A stretch of 64,000 nt of DNA from Melastoma dodecandrum (lineage: Eukaryota; Streptophyta; Magnoliopsida; Myrtales; Melastomataceae). The stretch covers positions 352,106 through 416,105 of the forward strand of contig JARUPY010000506.1 of NCBI GenBank assembly GCA_029817715.1, in the 5' to 3' direction. A model generated the notes under the pieces. The model searched no databases and was not told where the DNA came from. It saw nothing but the letters and a program-made list of their open reading frames with translations. The first letter of the stretch is position 1. The number at the start of each line of letters is the position of its first letter. A program made the position numbers and the translations under genes. Positions 47,501 through 60,835 of this stretch are shown piece by piece.

Positions 47501-47782
47501 TAATCAACTACTCCCTTCTATTCCCCCACGCTTTGACAAGAAGAAACGAAAATGAAGAACACTTAGGTCAACCATTTGACGCCCTTCAGGAAATTATTCC
47601 CGACCGCAGGCAGTCGTCCTGAACTGCCGATAAAAAATGGCACACTCTCCGCGGCGCGACTCCGTAGTCAATCAACGGATGACAGAGCGACGCCTCAGGT
47701 TCCATCGGAGACACCCTCTGATAGGATTCCCCCCGTCCCGCTGCTGCTCCTCTCTTCTTTCTTCTCCTCCTTCCTCCGCCAT
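44579..47782 (-). CDS. TCAB1: Telomerase Cajal body protein 1 homologue (WD40)
   Basis: The plant homologue of WRAP53/TCAB1, a WD40 protein that delivers CAB-box scaRNAs and telomerase RNA to Cajal bodies. Fourteen exons (minus): 47573-47782, 47418-47480, 47260-47315, 47094-47164, 46905-46978, 46588-46670, 46176-46282, 45905-46047, 45772-45819, 45514-45566, 45108-45192, 44968-45034, 44768-44878, 44579-44670. All are GT-AG, and exons 2-14 are in phase. Landmarks are WSPDGSCFLSNSEDNTLRVF, VVAEGESVYDFCWYPGMSAS, TTRDHPIHIWDA, YRAYDAMDEITAAFSIAFNP, FAGYNKSMRIFDVHRPGREF, GSYSQTTAIYTEDNMELLYV, YLYTGGRKDPYIMCWDVRKA, GGQDGLVHVYDVQTGQWVSG and NCLSVWSFSC. Exon 1 is broken by about three one-base shifts (near 47730, 47630 and 47600), so the MAEEGGEERREEQQ start and PLIDYGVAPRRVCHF cannot be read in one frame. 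Either sequence error in homopolymers or an inactive allele. Confidence 0.88.
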
Positions 47783-47832
47783 TGCCGACCGTCCGCTCCG
47801 CTCCTCCTCGCAACCCTTCGGCTCTGCTCCGT

Positions 47833-47846
47833 CCCCCCCCCCCCCC
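47833..47846 (+). repeat. Poly-C tract
   Basis: Fourteen C in a row (poly-G on the coding strand) just upstream of the Cajal-body protein start. The exact length is likely unreliable. Confidence 0.9.
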
Positions 47847-47882
47847 ACCCCCAACAAAAAAAACCCAAGGCGGGAGTTCGAG

Positions 47883-48348
47883 ACTAGTCAAAATGGGCCG
47901 GGCCTGGGCCGAACAATGAGATAATCCAATTGTGGGCCTGGCCCAATAATTGTGATAGGTAAGCCCGGCCCATCAACCCCCAACGGTTTATATGTAAACG
48001 GTTTATTATATAAAACTGATGTAAATATATGAAAAGCGCAGAATTCATAGTCTATCGAATAAAATCCGAAATTATGACAAGACTACGAAATGTTCAGACA
48101 AGAGTTCATCAGGTTCGTTCATATTAAGAGAAAGTCCAGCAACATCGCCCAGTAACTCGAAGTAGTTGCCCCGAAAACCTGATGCAAGCAAGATATGAAA
48201 AGCGCTCATCAGACGTAGTTTTAGCAGCGAAACTAATCTCGAATGCATATGTTTTCGTATTCCGGCGGAAAAATATGCAGAAAAGGCCTGCTAACCTGGG
48301 AAAGAAGAGAAGGCCAGATGTATGATCTGCCAGATAAACTAAGATGAT
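47883..48348. other. Intergenic region
   Basis: Contains a short CCGGCCCATCAACCCC-type GC-rich stretch and then the presumed 3' flank of the first F-box gene. No gene or repeat recognised. Confidence 0.4.
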
Positions 48349-50515
48349 TCAACCAAGGGCTGCATCCCTGGACACTTTAATATGACCTTCGCGGCTTTTG
48401 AACCTCTCGAGGAAGCTAAGAATATCTTCTGAGACATCGAGCACATCCTGCTCTTGGGCTTCTTCTAGGGGATGTTTCCAAGACCACTTGACATTGATGA
48501 CCATCTCCTCTAATGCATGCGCATCTCGGAGAAGAACTTTTATCAGGGATAACCAATGCATTGGTTCAATGTCATTAGGGGCATAGAAACCTGTGATCAT
48601 TATGTTCTCCATGCGGCTGGTCCAGCTCTTCCAGTATTTAACATTTATAATCTCATCTTCAAACAAAGAATCATCGTCCGTTTGGTTCGCCTGCTGTAAA
48701 AAGGACAGCTAAGAGTCAGAAGAATTCGCATTGTCATAGCTTGAGTACGGCCAAAAGTCCAGGAGACAATCAAAGGGCAGAATAATCGAAGCCAAACAGT
48801 ATGGATTGGTTCTTCAAATCACTTCCATACCGATGTATCTTCGATTTCTCCATATCATTTGTTTACGGGCCCCGCTACCTCGAAAGTTATATCCAGCTAA
48901 CATATCAAGCATGAAACAAGCTAAACGAGGAAAACAGCCAGAGTACTGAACGATAAATAGAACGAATGGTGTTAGATCCTTTTTGAACATCACTCTCAAG
49001 CAACAATCCAAACAGGCCATCCCAGCTAGTTAGTTATACGAGAAACATACCACAAGATTGTCTTTTAGGAACGATATCTATGACCCACTTTTCAGCATTA
49101 GGAGCAATCTCCAACGCTTCTCGCTATCTGTCCCAGAGAATACCGATCAGCGGAAGTCATGATAGTCAGGTTTCGACAATTCAGTTGCTCTCCATTCCCC
49201 TTGTAATTATGCAGATCCTGGGCATGCCCAAAACGAGAACAGTGTTTATCCTCTCAAACGGCCGGGACTGCCATCAAATACAGCGTACGTACCCATGCTA
49301 CAATGCAAGTTGGAGAAACAGAAGGAGATGAGGTTATATAAACATTTCTAGTTCTTGTCATTGTGATTTATGTGATGATGCAGCGAAAGATTATTAGTAT
49401 CTACAAGTTATTAACCGCGAGACGAATCTGAATCAGAAGACAACGAGATAAGCAGAACTACACCAGCAACAGGGCAAAGATTGGGACTCGTACCATTAAA
49501 AACCGGCTCCCGAAGATGAATCTATGAACAAACCTCAGCTTACAGAGGATTCCCTTCATTGTGCCACGGATAATATCTGAATTCGTCCCATGGGACACCA
49601 AACTGAAATTCAGCTTGACTTCAACTAGCGACGATACTTCCTTCAGCACCACAACTTCCTTTCCCTCCCAACGGCCCAGCAGCTGAAGCGACCTCAAATA
49701 AGGGATGCAGATTTCCAAGCACAAGTTATTGCGACGACGGGTCTCCTCCTCCTCTTGATCCTCGTTTCTAAACACGTTGTAAGGATCACGGTATCTGTTG
49801 ATAACTACTTCGCTCATATCCCTTGAGAAACTCCTGATAGTATTCATACCATAGCAAGCTACTAACGTCACCGATTCCAACAGGGGAGATCCTTTCAAAA
49901 CCCCATTAATCACGCCATCCACCATCTCTGTTTCGTGAACACACAACGCCTTCAATGAACTCCAACTTACCCTCACGAAATTACCATTCCTAAGCAACGG
50001 GAACTCGCAGGCCCGCAGCTTCAGCCACTCCAAGGATTTGCATCGGAACATTGCCCTTGGCAGGATGTAGTCCTCTTCACAGTTATCTTTATACAACTCG
50101 ATTAACAAGTCCTTGACGTCGCGGCTCACAGCAAACCTAATCCAGCGGTTTATACCCTTCTCCAAGTCAATGGTGTCCACCAAGCAGTAGTTCCAGGTGG
50201 AGGAGGTGGAACTGGCGAATCACAGGCGACTTGCATTGGAGCAAGAACCATTCGAGGAAGAAGCAATCCTCGACGAATTCAAAATCAATAGAGATATCCA
50301 AGGTTCTGGTCCAGATTGAGGACCAGCGCCTCGATAGCATGCTGGTGTTGACGACATCCTTGATTTCTAGGAACGGAGAATATGTGTAATATTATGTCGT
50401 CCGGCAGGGCGCTGATGCGGTCTTTGTGGTTGACTGCCACAGTGGATTGACTGGATCGTTTCCTGGAGCTTGCTTGAGGAGCGTACAGAGCATCGCCACC
50501 TGCCTTCTCTGCCAT
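48349..50515 (-). CDS. F-box/LRR/FBD protein, copy 1
   Basis: A multi-exon F-box protein gene, probable substrate adaptor of an SCF ubiquitin ligase. The ATG at 50515 starts MAEKAGGDALYAPQASSRKR. The F-box reads ISALPDDIILHIFS, then after a one-base shift near 50370 FLEIKDVVNTSMLSRRWSSI and WTRTLDI. The LRR/plant region includes INRWIRFAVSRDVKDLLIEL, RCKSLEWLKLRACEFPLL and VSWSSLKALCV (49458-50183). A degraded middle exon lies near 49070-49260, and the last exon, 48349-48691, encodes an FBD domain (YWKSWTSRMENIMITGF, LEEMVINVKW, ILSFLERFKSREGHIKV). One frameshift in the F-box and uncertain middle splicing prevent a clean model, yet this is the best-preserved of the cluster. FBD genes are a rapidly duplicating family with mostly unknown targets. 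Confidence 0.8.
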
Positions 50516-51892
50516 ACTTCAATTGAAACACGGCAGCGCAGAAGAACCTTGTGTTTTAGAAGGAGTGGTTGGTAAAACGATATAAGGGAAAGATGCGATA
50601 TCACGAAATAAATACCACGCCCTTAATGAATCCACGGTAAGAACCAGAACACATAAAGGCGTCATTAATATTACCTATGACCCGCCAAAAATCCGATTCC
50701 TACCTTATGGCCCTTGATTAAACCGCAGCCGTCCTGAATTGCCAACGAAGATGCAAACTCTCCGGTGTGCGATTCCTGATGAAACAAGACAAACGCCCTC
50801 ATCATGTCCGATAAGAGAACCCCCTCCGATAGGGGGAATTTCCTTTTCCAGATGGTTCCTCGTTGCTTTAGCTTTGGAAGTCGCTAATGTCGTGCGAGGG
50901 TTGTACTTTGCTGGTTAGAGTTTGCATAAGGATGGTGTCCAAGACCAATTCCGCATCGATGACCATCTTCGTACAACACATACACACAGTTACGAGATGG
51001 GAAACACAGTTATCATAAATTGTTGTTGATGTGGCGCAATCCAGCTCAATCCATAATCTACCTCTGAGAAATTTCATTTGTTGAAGAAAGAATCCCGGTT
51101 TCGTAGGGGATACCCCCTGCAAGCGCAAAAACAGAGCTAAGAATGTACCAGATGAATTCGCATTGTCCTTTCTCGAGTAAGGCCGATAAGCTAGGATACG
51201 AACAGTAAAAAATTACAGTTTCATTTTTCCGAATATCACTGCAAGTAACAAAAGAAACAGGCCAATTCCATCAAGCAAAACTGAGGAACATATCGCGTCA
51301 ACACCATGTTTCGCTCCTGATTATCTGACCTAGAAAAATACCGGACCGCCTAAGCGAGGATAGTCCCAGCGTCGACATTTCAAATTGCAAGCTAGGCAGT
51401 CCTCCACCAGAATCCAGAAAATGTACAAAATGCTACGGTGCACAAGGGCCAGAAGAAGGTAAAGGATGAAAAAGTCACAGTGAGATCAATCCTATACTAT
51501 GCCATTACAAATCTCGTTCCCAATCACGAAAATTTTCATCTACAAAGTTCAGTTTTACTGCTAATTCCCTTCATAGTTGCCATAGATAATATCTGAATTC
51601 GTCTCGTTGAATGTCAGTCAATCTACAAGTTCAACTCAATCTCAACCAGTTGAAGACACTTCCTTCAGCACAATGTACTTCCATTCACGCCCATTGGGTC
51701 CAGCAGCCAAAGGCAACCTCAAATAAGGTGCGTAGATGATCCAAGCCAATTTCTCACGACGGCAATTATCTTCGTCTTCCCTATTGGAATCGTAGTAACG
51801 ACGGATAATTCAACTCCTTCATATTTCCTGGAGAAAGATCCCGATATTATTCATACCCTTCTAATGAACAGGATTCCAATAGGGTAGAAAAA

Positions 51893-52160
51893 ATAGTATT
51901 AAACAAAGAAAATATAAAAAAAAAAATAAAAAAAAATAATATAATAGGTGGAATTAATAAGATAATGAATAAAAAAAATTAAGCGAAAAATAGAACTAAT
52001 AACTCGCAAAAAATATAATGAGAAAAAAAGAAATAAATAAAAAATAAACAATTAAAAAGAAAAAAAACATAAAATAAATAAAATTATAAAAATAAAAAAA
52101 AAATAAAAAAAAAAAGAATAAAGAGAAAAGAAATGAACACATCACAAAGAGAAAAGAGGG
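51893..52160. repeat. A/T-rich low-complexity block
   Basis: Almost only A and T with repeated AATAAAAAA runs. It lies inside the decayed F-box copy and has no counterpart in the other copies. Confidence 0.85.
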
Positions 52161-52207
52161 AAAAAAAAGAAGTTAATAAAACGATAAAACCTGCACACCC
52201 CTCCATA

Positions 52208-52222
52208 CCCCCCCCCCCCCCC
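52208..52222 (+). repeat. Poly-C tract
   Basis: Fifteen consecutive C adjoining the A/T-rich block; length uncertain. Confidence 0.85.
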
Positions 52223-52676
52223 GACATTAATGTGCTCCCATCCACCATCTCCGTGGTCGACGTAGCGTGAACCAAATCACCGCCATCAGCGACACTCCCA
52301 AGTTGTGGTAAAATTAACAACCCCACGAAATCACCAATCCCAAGCGACGAGGCAAACCCAATCCAGAGGCCCCCACCATAGCAGTGAGGGCCGCGGAGGT
52401 GAAGCTATGCGTAATCACTGGCCGACGTGTCACCAGGAAAGAAACGAAACCGCTCAACGCTGGAGAAACCTGGACTGATTCCGTAACGCACCCGCGTTGG
52501 TCATGACGACGTCATAGACGTCAAGGAATGAGAGAACGTGTAATACCTAATTGGCATCAGGGGGAGTGTGCGCTTGATGCGGTCCCTTCGTCGTCAACCG
52601 TCGCCGGTCCGGATTATGTTTCCTGGCGTTTTGCTTGAAGAGCAAACGGCGGAGGATTGCCTCCTGCCTCCGCCAT

Positions 52677-53270
52677 GGGTTTAATATGGAAGGTGAAAGA
52701 ATAGAAGGAAAGAATGCGAATTTTGAATGCAGTCATTGAAAAATAGGATTAGTGGGAATTAAGATTTTAATAATTATGTAATTCGAACATTTTTAAATAT
52801 CGATTTTTGTTCATGATAATTAAATATAAAATTTGCACTTTGGGAGCTGAACTTTTTCTTTAAAAGTGTTTTCCGGAAGAAAAACTTTATAAATTAAGAT
52901 TTTATTATATAAGTTCAATTGTAATTATTTTTGAAATTTCAAAAACTATTTATTTTACGGGATCCGGCGGGGCACCTGACGAGGTCTCCGTCATCTACAG
53001 CCCACCGAAGCTCGTTGGAGGAGTTGAAAGCATCTGCCGGGGTATACTCAACCCAATATTTGTGTTTATAGTGACATATAAACCCAAAAGCTCTGATGAG
53101 CCACGTGTCGAAAAGAAAATACCTCAGCACGAAATTTTGCCATTTTTAAAACCAAAGTCATTTTTCTTACAATATTTTTTTACAAAACAAATAATACAGT
53201 TTTTTGAACATTGTATTTTCCATTTTTGTGATTAAAATATTCATAATCTTCTAGCTAATACTAAATATGT
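52677..53270. other. AT-rich intergenic sequence
   Basis: No gene recognised. It separates F-box copies 2 and 3. Confidence 0.4.
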
Positions 53271-53559
53271 TGCGCATGAGACACTGCTCACTAGCTACAG
53301 CGAAGGAGGCATGGCTGGCCTTAACGATGAAGGATGTTTCTCATCGGTTTCCTTTGCAGTTAATAGGTCACAGATAGTTTCAACCCGACACATCATTAAG
53401 CGAGGAGGTGGCTCCAAACAGAGAAGGTTAGGCTACACCGGAGAACACATACGTTTATGCCAGGCACTTTAGTAAGTGTAACACGCAGATAAAGGTCTAT
53501 ACAAAACCATGGCAAAAAGAAGGGTGGAAATGCGTGCCAAGAAATCACCAAACAAGATC

Positions 53560-55983
53560 CGGATATCCTAATTTAATCCAGACTACGACTGCCTACTTCC
53601 ACCATGACCTGAGCCGCTTTTATATCCTCTCGGGAAGCGTAGAATGTCTTCTGCAACTTTGAACACAGACTTCTGTGTAGGTCTTCTTCAGATGGGAAGG
53701 ACGCACCACCTGGTGGCCGTACAGCATTGAATGATCATCTGTGATCCCAACCACTTGTCGCCTCGCTTTAGGTCAAAAGTTATTACCAATGAAAGCCAAG
53801 TATGGTGGTTTATCACCATTAAAGACTTGGGAAACCTTATGATCGCAAATGTTCTTTATGTCAGCAGGTCAATTCTCATCCAGGATTCAAATTTGGTTAC
53901 GGAAAAGTTATCTGCATTATGTAGGAGTCAACTGCAAACAGAAAAGGAAGTTAAAGGGAAGGTATAACCTTATATTGCCGCTAGCATGAGGACCGGCCAA
54001 AAGCCTAGGGAAGACGAACAAAAGGGCTAACTAAAGGCGTCAAACAACACGGGGTATCTAGCCAACATTTCGAACACCTCCCACCATTTGTTTAGGGGTC
54101 ACATTTAATCACAAAAGTTGTATCTAGCCAAACATTTCGGGACACGTGAAGAAGGATAACATCACGAGACACTAAAAGGAAAACAATACAAGTACAGCAT
54201 AGTGGTCATTCCTTGAACCTCATTGGTTGAGGTAACACAAAGCAAAACCGTGCATCCTCAGCCAATAAACAATACAAGTAACAAACCTTAGTAGAACTTT
54301 CCAAGGGTTAGTGAAATCTATTATCCAATGTTTTCTACCATTCGAGAAACACTCCAACCAACCTTCTGCAATCCACCTCCAAGAACAAAACTCATCGGTA
54401 ATTGGTCATACGAGTCATGTGTCGACATTTCAGTTGGAAAGAGAACTCCTCGTTTCACCTTGTAAATATCATATATTCCTGGAAGTGCAACAGACAAAGA
54501 TCACCATATCCTCTGTAACGTTAGGCACTTGCCATCAAATACAACATACATAAAACTATGCTATGATGGCGAGGTGAAAAAAAAAAGTAAAAACAGATGA
54601 GATTCTATAAACATTTTCCATTTCAAGTAAATAACAATCTGGAGAAATGAGATTATGATAAACATTTCTAGTCCATTTCTATGAAATTCCCAGAAGAGAA
54701 CTTATAAAAACTAACGCATTTGATGCAAGGAAAAGAAATGTGTGGAGGTGAGAGCATATTAAGCATTTTCTGTTGTCATTGCAATTCTTGTAATAATACT
54801 TTTAAATTTTACATAATAATGCAAACAAAGATGGTTCTTAGCAGCTAATACTTAAACCATGAGAAAATTCCGAACCCAAAAAAATGATGTGCAAAGCATA
54901 AGCACACCAACACAGTAAACATATACACAGCTGAAGTTGATGTGAGACCGATCTCCCCACCGTACCCTTATAATGGCCCTTCCCAATCACGACTTTATCA
55001 ACAAAGCTCAGTTTACTAAGCATTCCCTTTCATGGTGCACATTAGACTATACATGAATTCCTTTGGTTGAAATCGAGATTGAAATCCAACTTCAACGTCA
55101 ACCAGAGACAACAAGTCCTTCAGTACAATAGCGTCCTTTCCCTGCCACTGGCCCAGCAGCCAGCAGCGACATCAAATATGGGGCGTAGATTTCCAAACAA
55201 AGACAAGTGTCATCGTCAAGAAAAGGATCACAGTACCCACTGATAACCAACTCCTCTCATCACATTTGTGAAGATCCGGATTATGTTCATACCATAACCA
55301 ACCCTTTTAATGGCAGGGAGTACAAACATGAGGAGAGTCCTCCAAAACACCATTAATCACTTCATCCACCATCATTGTTCTCATGAACCGTTCTCGCCTT
55401 CAGCGAACTCCAATTAATCATCTCCCAAACTATCCATTAGTCAAGGATGGAAACTCACACGACACCTTGCCGAAGCCTCTTCATAGGATTTACACTGCAG
55501 CAGCTACACTGGCAAGACGTATGGCTCCTCATCTGCAACCATCGCCAAAAATGGATCCACAAGTCCTCGACACAGCGGACAAACAGCGAACCTAATCCAG
55601 TGTTCGACTCTCTCCTTCAAGCCGGAGCGGTATTTCAGGGAGAGGTAAAGAGGTGGTGGAATTTGCGAAATGGCCGGGGCCGCTGCACCTGAGCAAGAAA
55701 CTTTTCAAAGACAGTCGAACTCAAAATCATACCCGGAAATCATCGGTCCAAAAAAAACTGATGGATAACGCCAAGGTTTGGGGTCCATACGGAAGACCAC
55801 CAGCTTTGAGAGGGCGCTAGTCTTGACGACGTTCCCTGACGTCAAAGGAAGGAGAGGACGTAGTAAGATGATGTGATCCGGCAGGGCGCTGATGAGGTCG
55901 TCGTTGTCCTCCGCCGCCTCGGAAGGACGTGATCGTCTGCTGGAGCTTGCATGTAGGGGATCGCCGGCCGCCTCCTCCTCCAT
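53560..55983 (-). pseudogene. F-box/FBD gene copy 3, decayed
   Basis: The ATG at 55983 starts MEEEAAGDPLHASSSRRSRP and the F-box starts LISALPDHIIL, then the frame is lost (RPLLPLTSGNVVKTSALSKL in place of the SFLDVKDVV-type continuation). LRR-type and FBD-type pieces in changing frames extend to 53560. The exon order parallels copy 1. Numerous small indels. Confidence 0.77.
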
Positions 55984-56239
55984 GGTTGCCCTAATGCTGT
56001 GTTTGTTTGGAAAGGAAAGGGGAGGAAATGATGGGAAAACTCGCCTCACGATAAAATTATTCTCTCCATCATTTTTTACTTTTCTCTCCTTTTCCTTTTC
56101 TTTCTCTGTCTTTACTATCCGAACAAAGCCAGAGTGCACCGCTGCCAAAGTATTATCTTTATTTAACAATATCATTTTACTTGGTTTGATTTCTAAATAT
56201 GTTGAAAAACACTCAATCAAAAAATAAGGTCTCATGTTC

Positions 56240-56630
56240 TCCCAGTCACTTTACTTGAAATTCTAAGGTAAACAATGAGCAGAGTCGGGGGACCCGAATA
56301 ATTCTTAAAATCGAAACTCGATTCGATCGTGTTCGAACTATCTGCTCGATTTTTATTAAAGTGGCTTGTGAACATCGAGATGTATCGTGTTCGGCTCCGT
56401 GAAGTTGTATGTTTTTTTAGCTTGTTTTCTTAACGAGTCGGCTGGCTCGAGGCTCAGTCAAAGTCGTTCCGAATTTTGACCGAACAAGTTCGCTAGACTC
56501 GGTCACTATATAGCCAGATATCCTACCCATTGTATCCGGACAACCAAGTCAAGCATCGGGAAACAATATCCCGCCCGCTTAATTACAAGGGGGGACTATA
56601 CTAACCTTGGCTAAAAGAAATGCTGAATGT
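56240..56630. other. Intergenic region between F-box copies
   Basis: Contains TCG-rich imperfect repeats (ACTCGATTCGATCG, GAGTCGGCTGGCTCGAGG) reminiscent of dispersed plant repeats, not assigned further. No gene seen. Confidence 0.4.
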
Positions 56631-56634
56631 ATAC

Positions 56635-58944
56635 CTAAAAACACCGAACAAGCTCCGGATAATCTAAGTTAATTACAGCAGAGGCACTGCCATCTTTTCG
56701 TAAGGTTACTTCACTATGACCTCCGCGGCTTTCGATACTCTCCGGGAGCGTAGAATATCTTCTCCAACCTTGAAACACATGCTTTGCGTAGGCTTTTTCA
56801 GAGGGTCGGCCGAGATATAACCACGGCCGTATAGCATTGATGACCATCTTGTCCAAAACGCTTGTGAAATCTCTGAGCAAAAAGTTTTACCAGGGATAGC
56901 CAGTATAGTGGTTCTTTTCACCATTACAGACTGGGTAACCTATTGGATCGTAATGTTCTTGATGAAGCAGGTGATTCTCTTCCAAGCATTCAAAATTTGT
57001 TACAGAAAGCATCTGCATTTGTAGGAATATACTGCGAACAGAAAAGCGAGGTAAGGATAGGATAAAACTCGCGTTGCCCCGGCTTGAGGGAAGGCCAAAA
57101 GCCTAGGAGGGACGAACAATGGGTGCCAAACATCACGGGTTCTATGAATCTCTTCCATCCCATTACAGGACAGAAATTTAGTAAACCTTCGGAGTATTCC
57201 ATACAAAACAGCACGAGCACCAGGAAGACGAGTAAAAATCTACAGCGTGGTTCTTTCTTGAACGTCATTCGCGAGTAACAAAACATGCGCCCGACATCCT
57301 CAGTCACTAACACTACAGGGAAACTACCTTGGTGTGTATTTTGGGACTCGCGTGAATTCTATTGTCAACGTCTTCTCTACATTCGGAGCACACTCCAACA
57401 CTTCTGCTATCCGTCCGAGGGACAATACTCGTCGGAAATATTCGCGGCAGTAAGGTGTCGACATCTCAGTTGCAAAGAGAACTCCCCATTCCCCTTGTAA
57501 CTACACAGATCCTGGAAAGTGCACCAGACAAAGAACAGCCATATCATCCCTAAAGTATGGGGACTGCCATCAAAATAAGACATACAAAACACATGCTACG
57601 ATGGGGAGGCGTAAACCAAGGTAAGGAGGTTGAGATTACGGAAACATTTCTGTTTTGAGCTCGTCACTGGGCCACACTAAGCTTTTCCAGTTGTTATTTG
57701 CAGTTTCTTGTAATAAAACTTACAAAGTTAACATAATTATGAAATGCAAGATGGTTCACCTAGCAGCCAAACATTTAACAATGAGCCAAATCCGAACCCG
57801 AAAAAACGATGAGCAAAGCAGAAGCACACCAAACCACAGTAACTAAAAGGACTCAGAGCAGAAGATGATGTGAGATCGATCCTTCCACCCCGCACTTACC
57901 ATTAAAATCTCGTTCCCGAACATGATTTTATCAACCAAACTCAGGTTACTAGAGGATTCCCTTCAATGGAGCCATAGATTATTTCCGAATTCGTTTTATC
58001 GAAATCAAAATTAGAAATCCAACCACAACAGTCGACAAGAAGACGATAATTTCCTCAGCTGAATAGCTTCCCTTTCCCCTCAACAGGCCCAGAAGCTGCA
58101 GAGACCTCAAATAAGGCGCATAGATTTCAAAGCAGACGTTCCTGCGACGGATGATTCTCATCCTCCTCGTCACTAAAACCACGGTATGGAATCAGGATGT
58201 ACGAATCGAATGAACCAACTCCCTCATAACCTTCAGAGAAGATACGGTTATTGTCCATACCATAAAATTCTTATAATGTCAGGGATTCCAACAGGGGAGA
58301 GCCCTCCAAACCCTTATTAATCACTTCATCAACACATCATCGGTCTTGTGAACCGTCAACGCCTTCAGCGACCGCCAACTAATCATCCCCAAATTTACCA
58401 ATTACTCATGGGATGGAAACGCACATGACGTCAGTCCCAAGCCTCAGCAAGGATTTACACTTGCAGCAGCGCCCAGTGGCAAGACGTAAGCGGTGGATCA
58501 TCGTACCCACCGTCGACTTTCGGATGAGCACAAGTCCACGACGTGATGGCCTACAGCAAACCTAATCCAGACGTCGATTATCTCATTTAACCAGGTATCA
58601 TTCATCAGGTTGTAGAGGTGGAGCTTGCTGTTATCGCCCGGGGACGGGTGCATCGGAAACAAGAACCGTTCAAAGAAGGTGATTTCAGCCCCCTCATGGT
58701 GATTCACAGTCAGGAAGATTGGCGGAGACGGATGAGGGTTTTGGTACATAGCGAGGACCAGCGCCTGGAGAGGGCGCTTTGTCATGACAACGTCCTTGAC
58801 GTCAAGGAAGGAGAGAACGTGTAATATTATGGTCATCAGGCAGGCCGCTTGATGAGGTCGTTGTCCTCCGTTGTATGCCGCAGATGGAGTTGATCGTCTA
58901 AGATAGCTCATATTCGGCGTAGAAGCATCTCCGGCCTCCTCCAT
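56635..58944 (-). pseudogene. F-box/FBD gene copy 4, decayed
   Basis: The ATG at 58944 starts MEEAGDASTPNMSYLRRSTP. A damaged F-box follows (TIILHVLSFLDVKDVVMTKR), then the conserved NEIIDVWIRFAVGHHVVDL block. Downstream pieces include CPYLRSLQLLG-like RSLQLLGLLRGK at 58080-58180, and the FBD exon at 56635-56880 reads MLRDFTSVLDKMVINAI, followed by a frame change. At 58276 the sequence AATGTCAGGGATTCC shows the site that is interrupted by a TRIM element in copy 5. Confidence 0.78.
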
Positions 58945-59989
58945 GGTTGCAGGTTTGAGCTGATTTTTGTGAAAGGAATAAATTAAGCGGGGATGAAATA
59001 TATCCTCAAAACAATATATATGACCATGGATTATTATACATATAAATTATAATAATTATAATTATAATAATAATAATAATATTTTAGGATTTCGTTTCGA
59101 ATATTTTCTTAACTTTACAATTCCATGATATTTGCCAACTTTAAATTAAATAGTAACATTATTATTTAAAAAAATTAAAAAATAGACATACATTCGTATT
59201 TTATTAGTTTTTTTTTAATGAAACGCTTATTAAAGAATTTAGTGAGCACATAAAACAATTAATTTAATCATAAATTATGCTAAAACTACCAAAATAATAA
59301 ATTATGCACGTAAATTTATTATATAAATTTGATAATGCAAAAAATAATTCATGGATTAAGTATTTAAAATTTATTAATCTTTACACCTGTTACAATTTTT
59401 GACGCCCAATAACCAATTTGGTCCCAAGTCAATACAGCCAGAACCATACGTGTTAACCAAGTTAATTCGCGAGGTTTTTTAAAACCCCCAGTGAGATGCA
59501 CACGAAATACATGGAGGATCATATTCATTTTATTTGATCAGATCATTGAATTGTTTATTTCTCTTGAAATCTATTTCATTGTTTTATGATATTTGACGTC
59601 TTCTATTTTTTTTTAATGCATACTTTCTTTTCAAGAATCTAAAATTTCAATAAGTATTAATATGAGGATTTTATTTTAAAAATGTTTTTGGCTAAAAACT
59701 GGAAAGAAAAATGGGAAACTATTTTATATTATGAATTAAAATACAAAAATAAGGTTTTAAATTCTTTTAAATAATTTGGAAAGATTATGTTCCAACGAGC
59801 AATGAAGAAGTCCAAAAGTTGCTTTCCAGGAGATAAAAGTAACCAAAATAAGAGACCACCATCGCCCCTAGGAAGGGACACTATCCACGTCAAACGATTA
59901 GGCCATAAAAATAATTCTGCGAAAACAAATCTAATATTCGACATACTAATGTCACACTAATCTGAATTTATAATTGGAGAGTTATCAAT
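58945..59989. other. A/T-rich intergenic sequence
   Basis: Includes an ATAATTATAATAATAATA tract at about 59050 and long poly-T runs. No gene recognised. Confidence 0.5.
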
Positions 59990-60835
59990 CGAAACGTCCT
60001 CTCGAAACAAATCTAAAATTCGCATATTACATCCACGATAACGGTTAGGCCAGAACCTGGAAGTTCACACCAAACAAGAAACAGCAAACATCCTCTCGAA
60101 CGTCACGGACCGCCATCAAATACAAACGTACATAAAGCATGCTCTTGATGCAAGGCCGAGAAATGTGGTGAGATGCAATTGTATAAGCATTTCTAGTTTC
60201 ATTCTCTATGAAATTACCAGACAAAAAACTAATAAAATTAAACCCATACGATGCAAGGCAAATTAAAATGTGTAAAGGGGGAGTATCATAGAAACATTGT
60301 CAGCTCATGTCATTGCAATTCCTGTAATAAAACTTAAAAAATTAACATAACTGTGAAAGGAAAAAGGTTTCTAGCAGCTAACACTTAACAAATGAGCGAA
60401 ATCCGAACTTGAAAATGATGAGCAAAGCATAAGCCACACCAGTGCAGTTAAAAACAGGTAAAAGGCTTGATGGGTAAATTGGGAACGATCTTGCACCGTA
60501 CCGTTAGACCCACCTGTTACTTTGTTCCCCAACCATGAATTGATCAACAGCATGACAGTTTATTGAGAAGGTCCCTTCATGGCGCTAAAGGAGGATACTC
60601 TGGATTCGTCCTGTTGAATGTCAAACTGTTCAGGCTCAAACTTCAACTAGGGACGAGGCTTCCTTCAGCACAATAACGTTCATTTCCATTCCACCTGGCC
60701 CAGCAGGTCGCAACGTCCTCAAGTAAGGGGCAAATAATTCCAAGGAACACGGTACACAAGGATATTTATATTCACCTCATCGTCAGCGACAAGATCCTGA
60801 TATTATTCATTACATAACAAGTGTCTAATGCTCAG

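Larger units (their letters stand above)
50868..52676 (-). pseudogene. F-box/FBD gene copy 2, decayed
   Basis: The ATG region at 52676 reads MAEAGGNPPPFALQAKRQ and then hits a stop. Scattered pieces of the F-box, of the LRR/composition block (the 51620-51800 stretch matches copy 1 at 49600-49760) and of an FBD-like end (50868-51128) are present. An AT-rich low-complexity block and a poly-C tract interrupt it. Confidence 0.75.

Noticed and set aside
52084..52326. 80-codon minus-strand frame with a hydrophobic tail
   Set aside because: It arises from poly-A/T and poly-C low-complexity DNA inside a decayed F-box copy.
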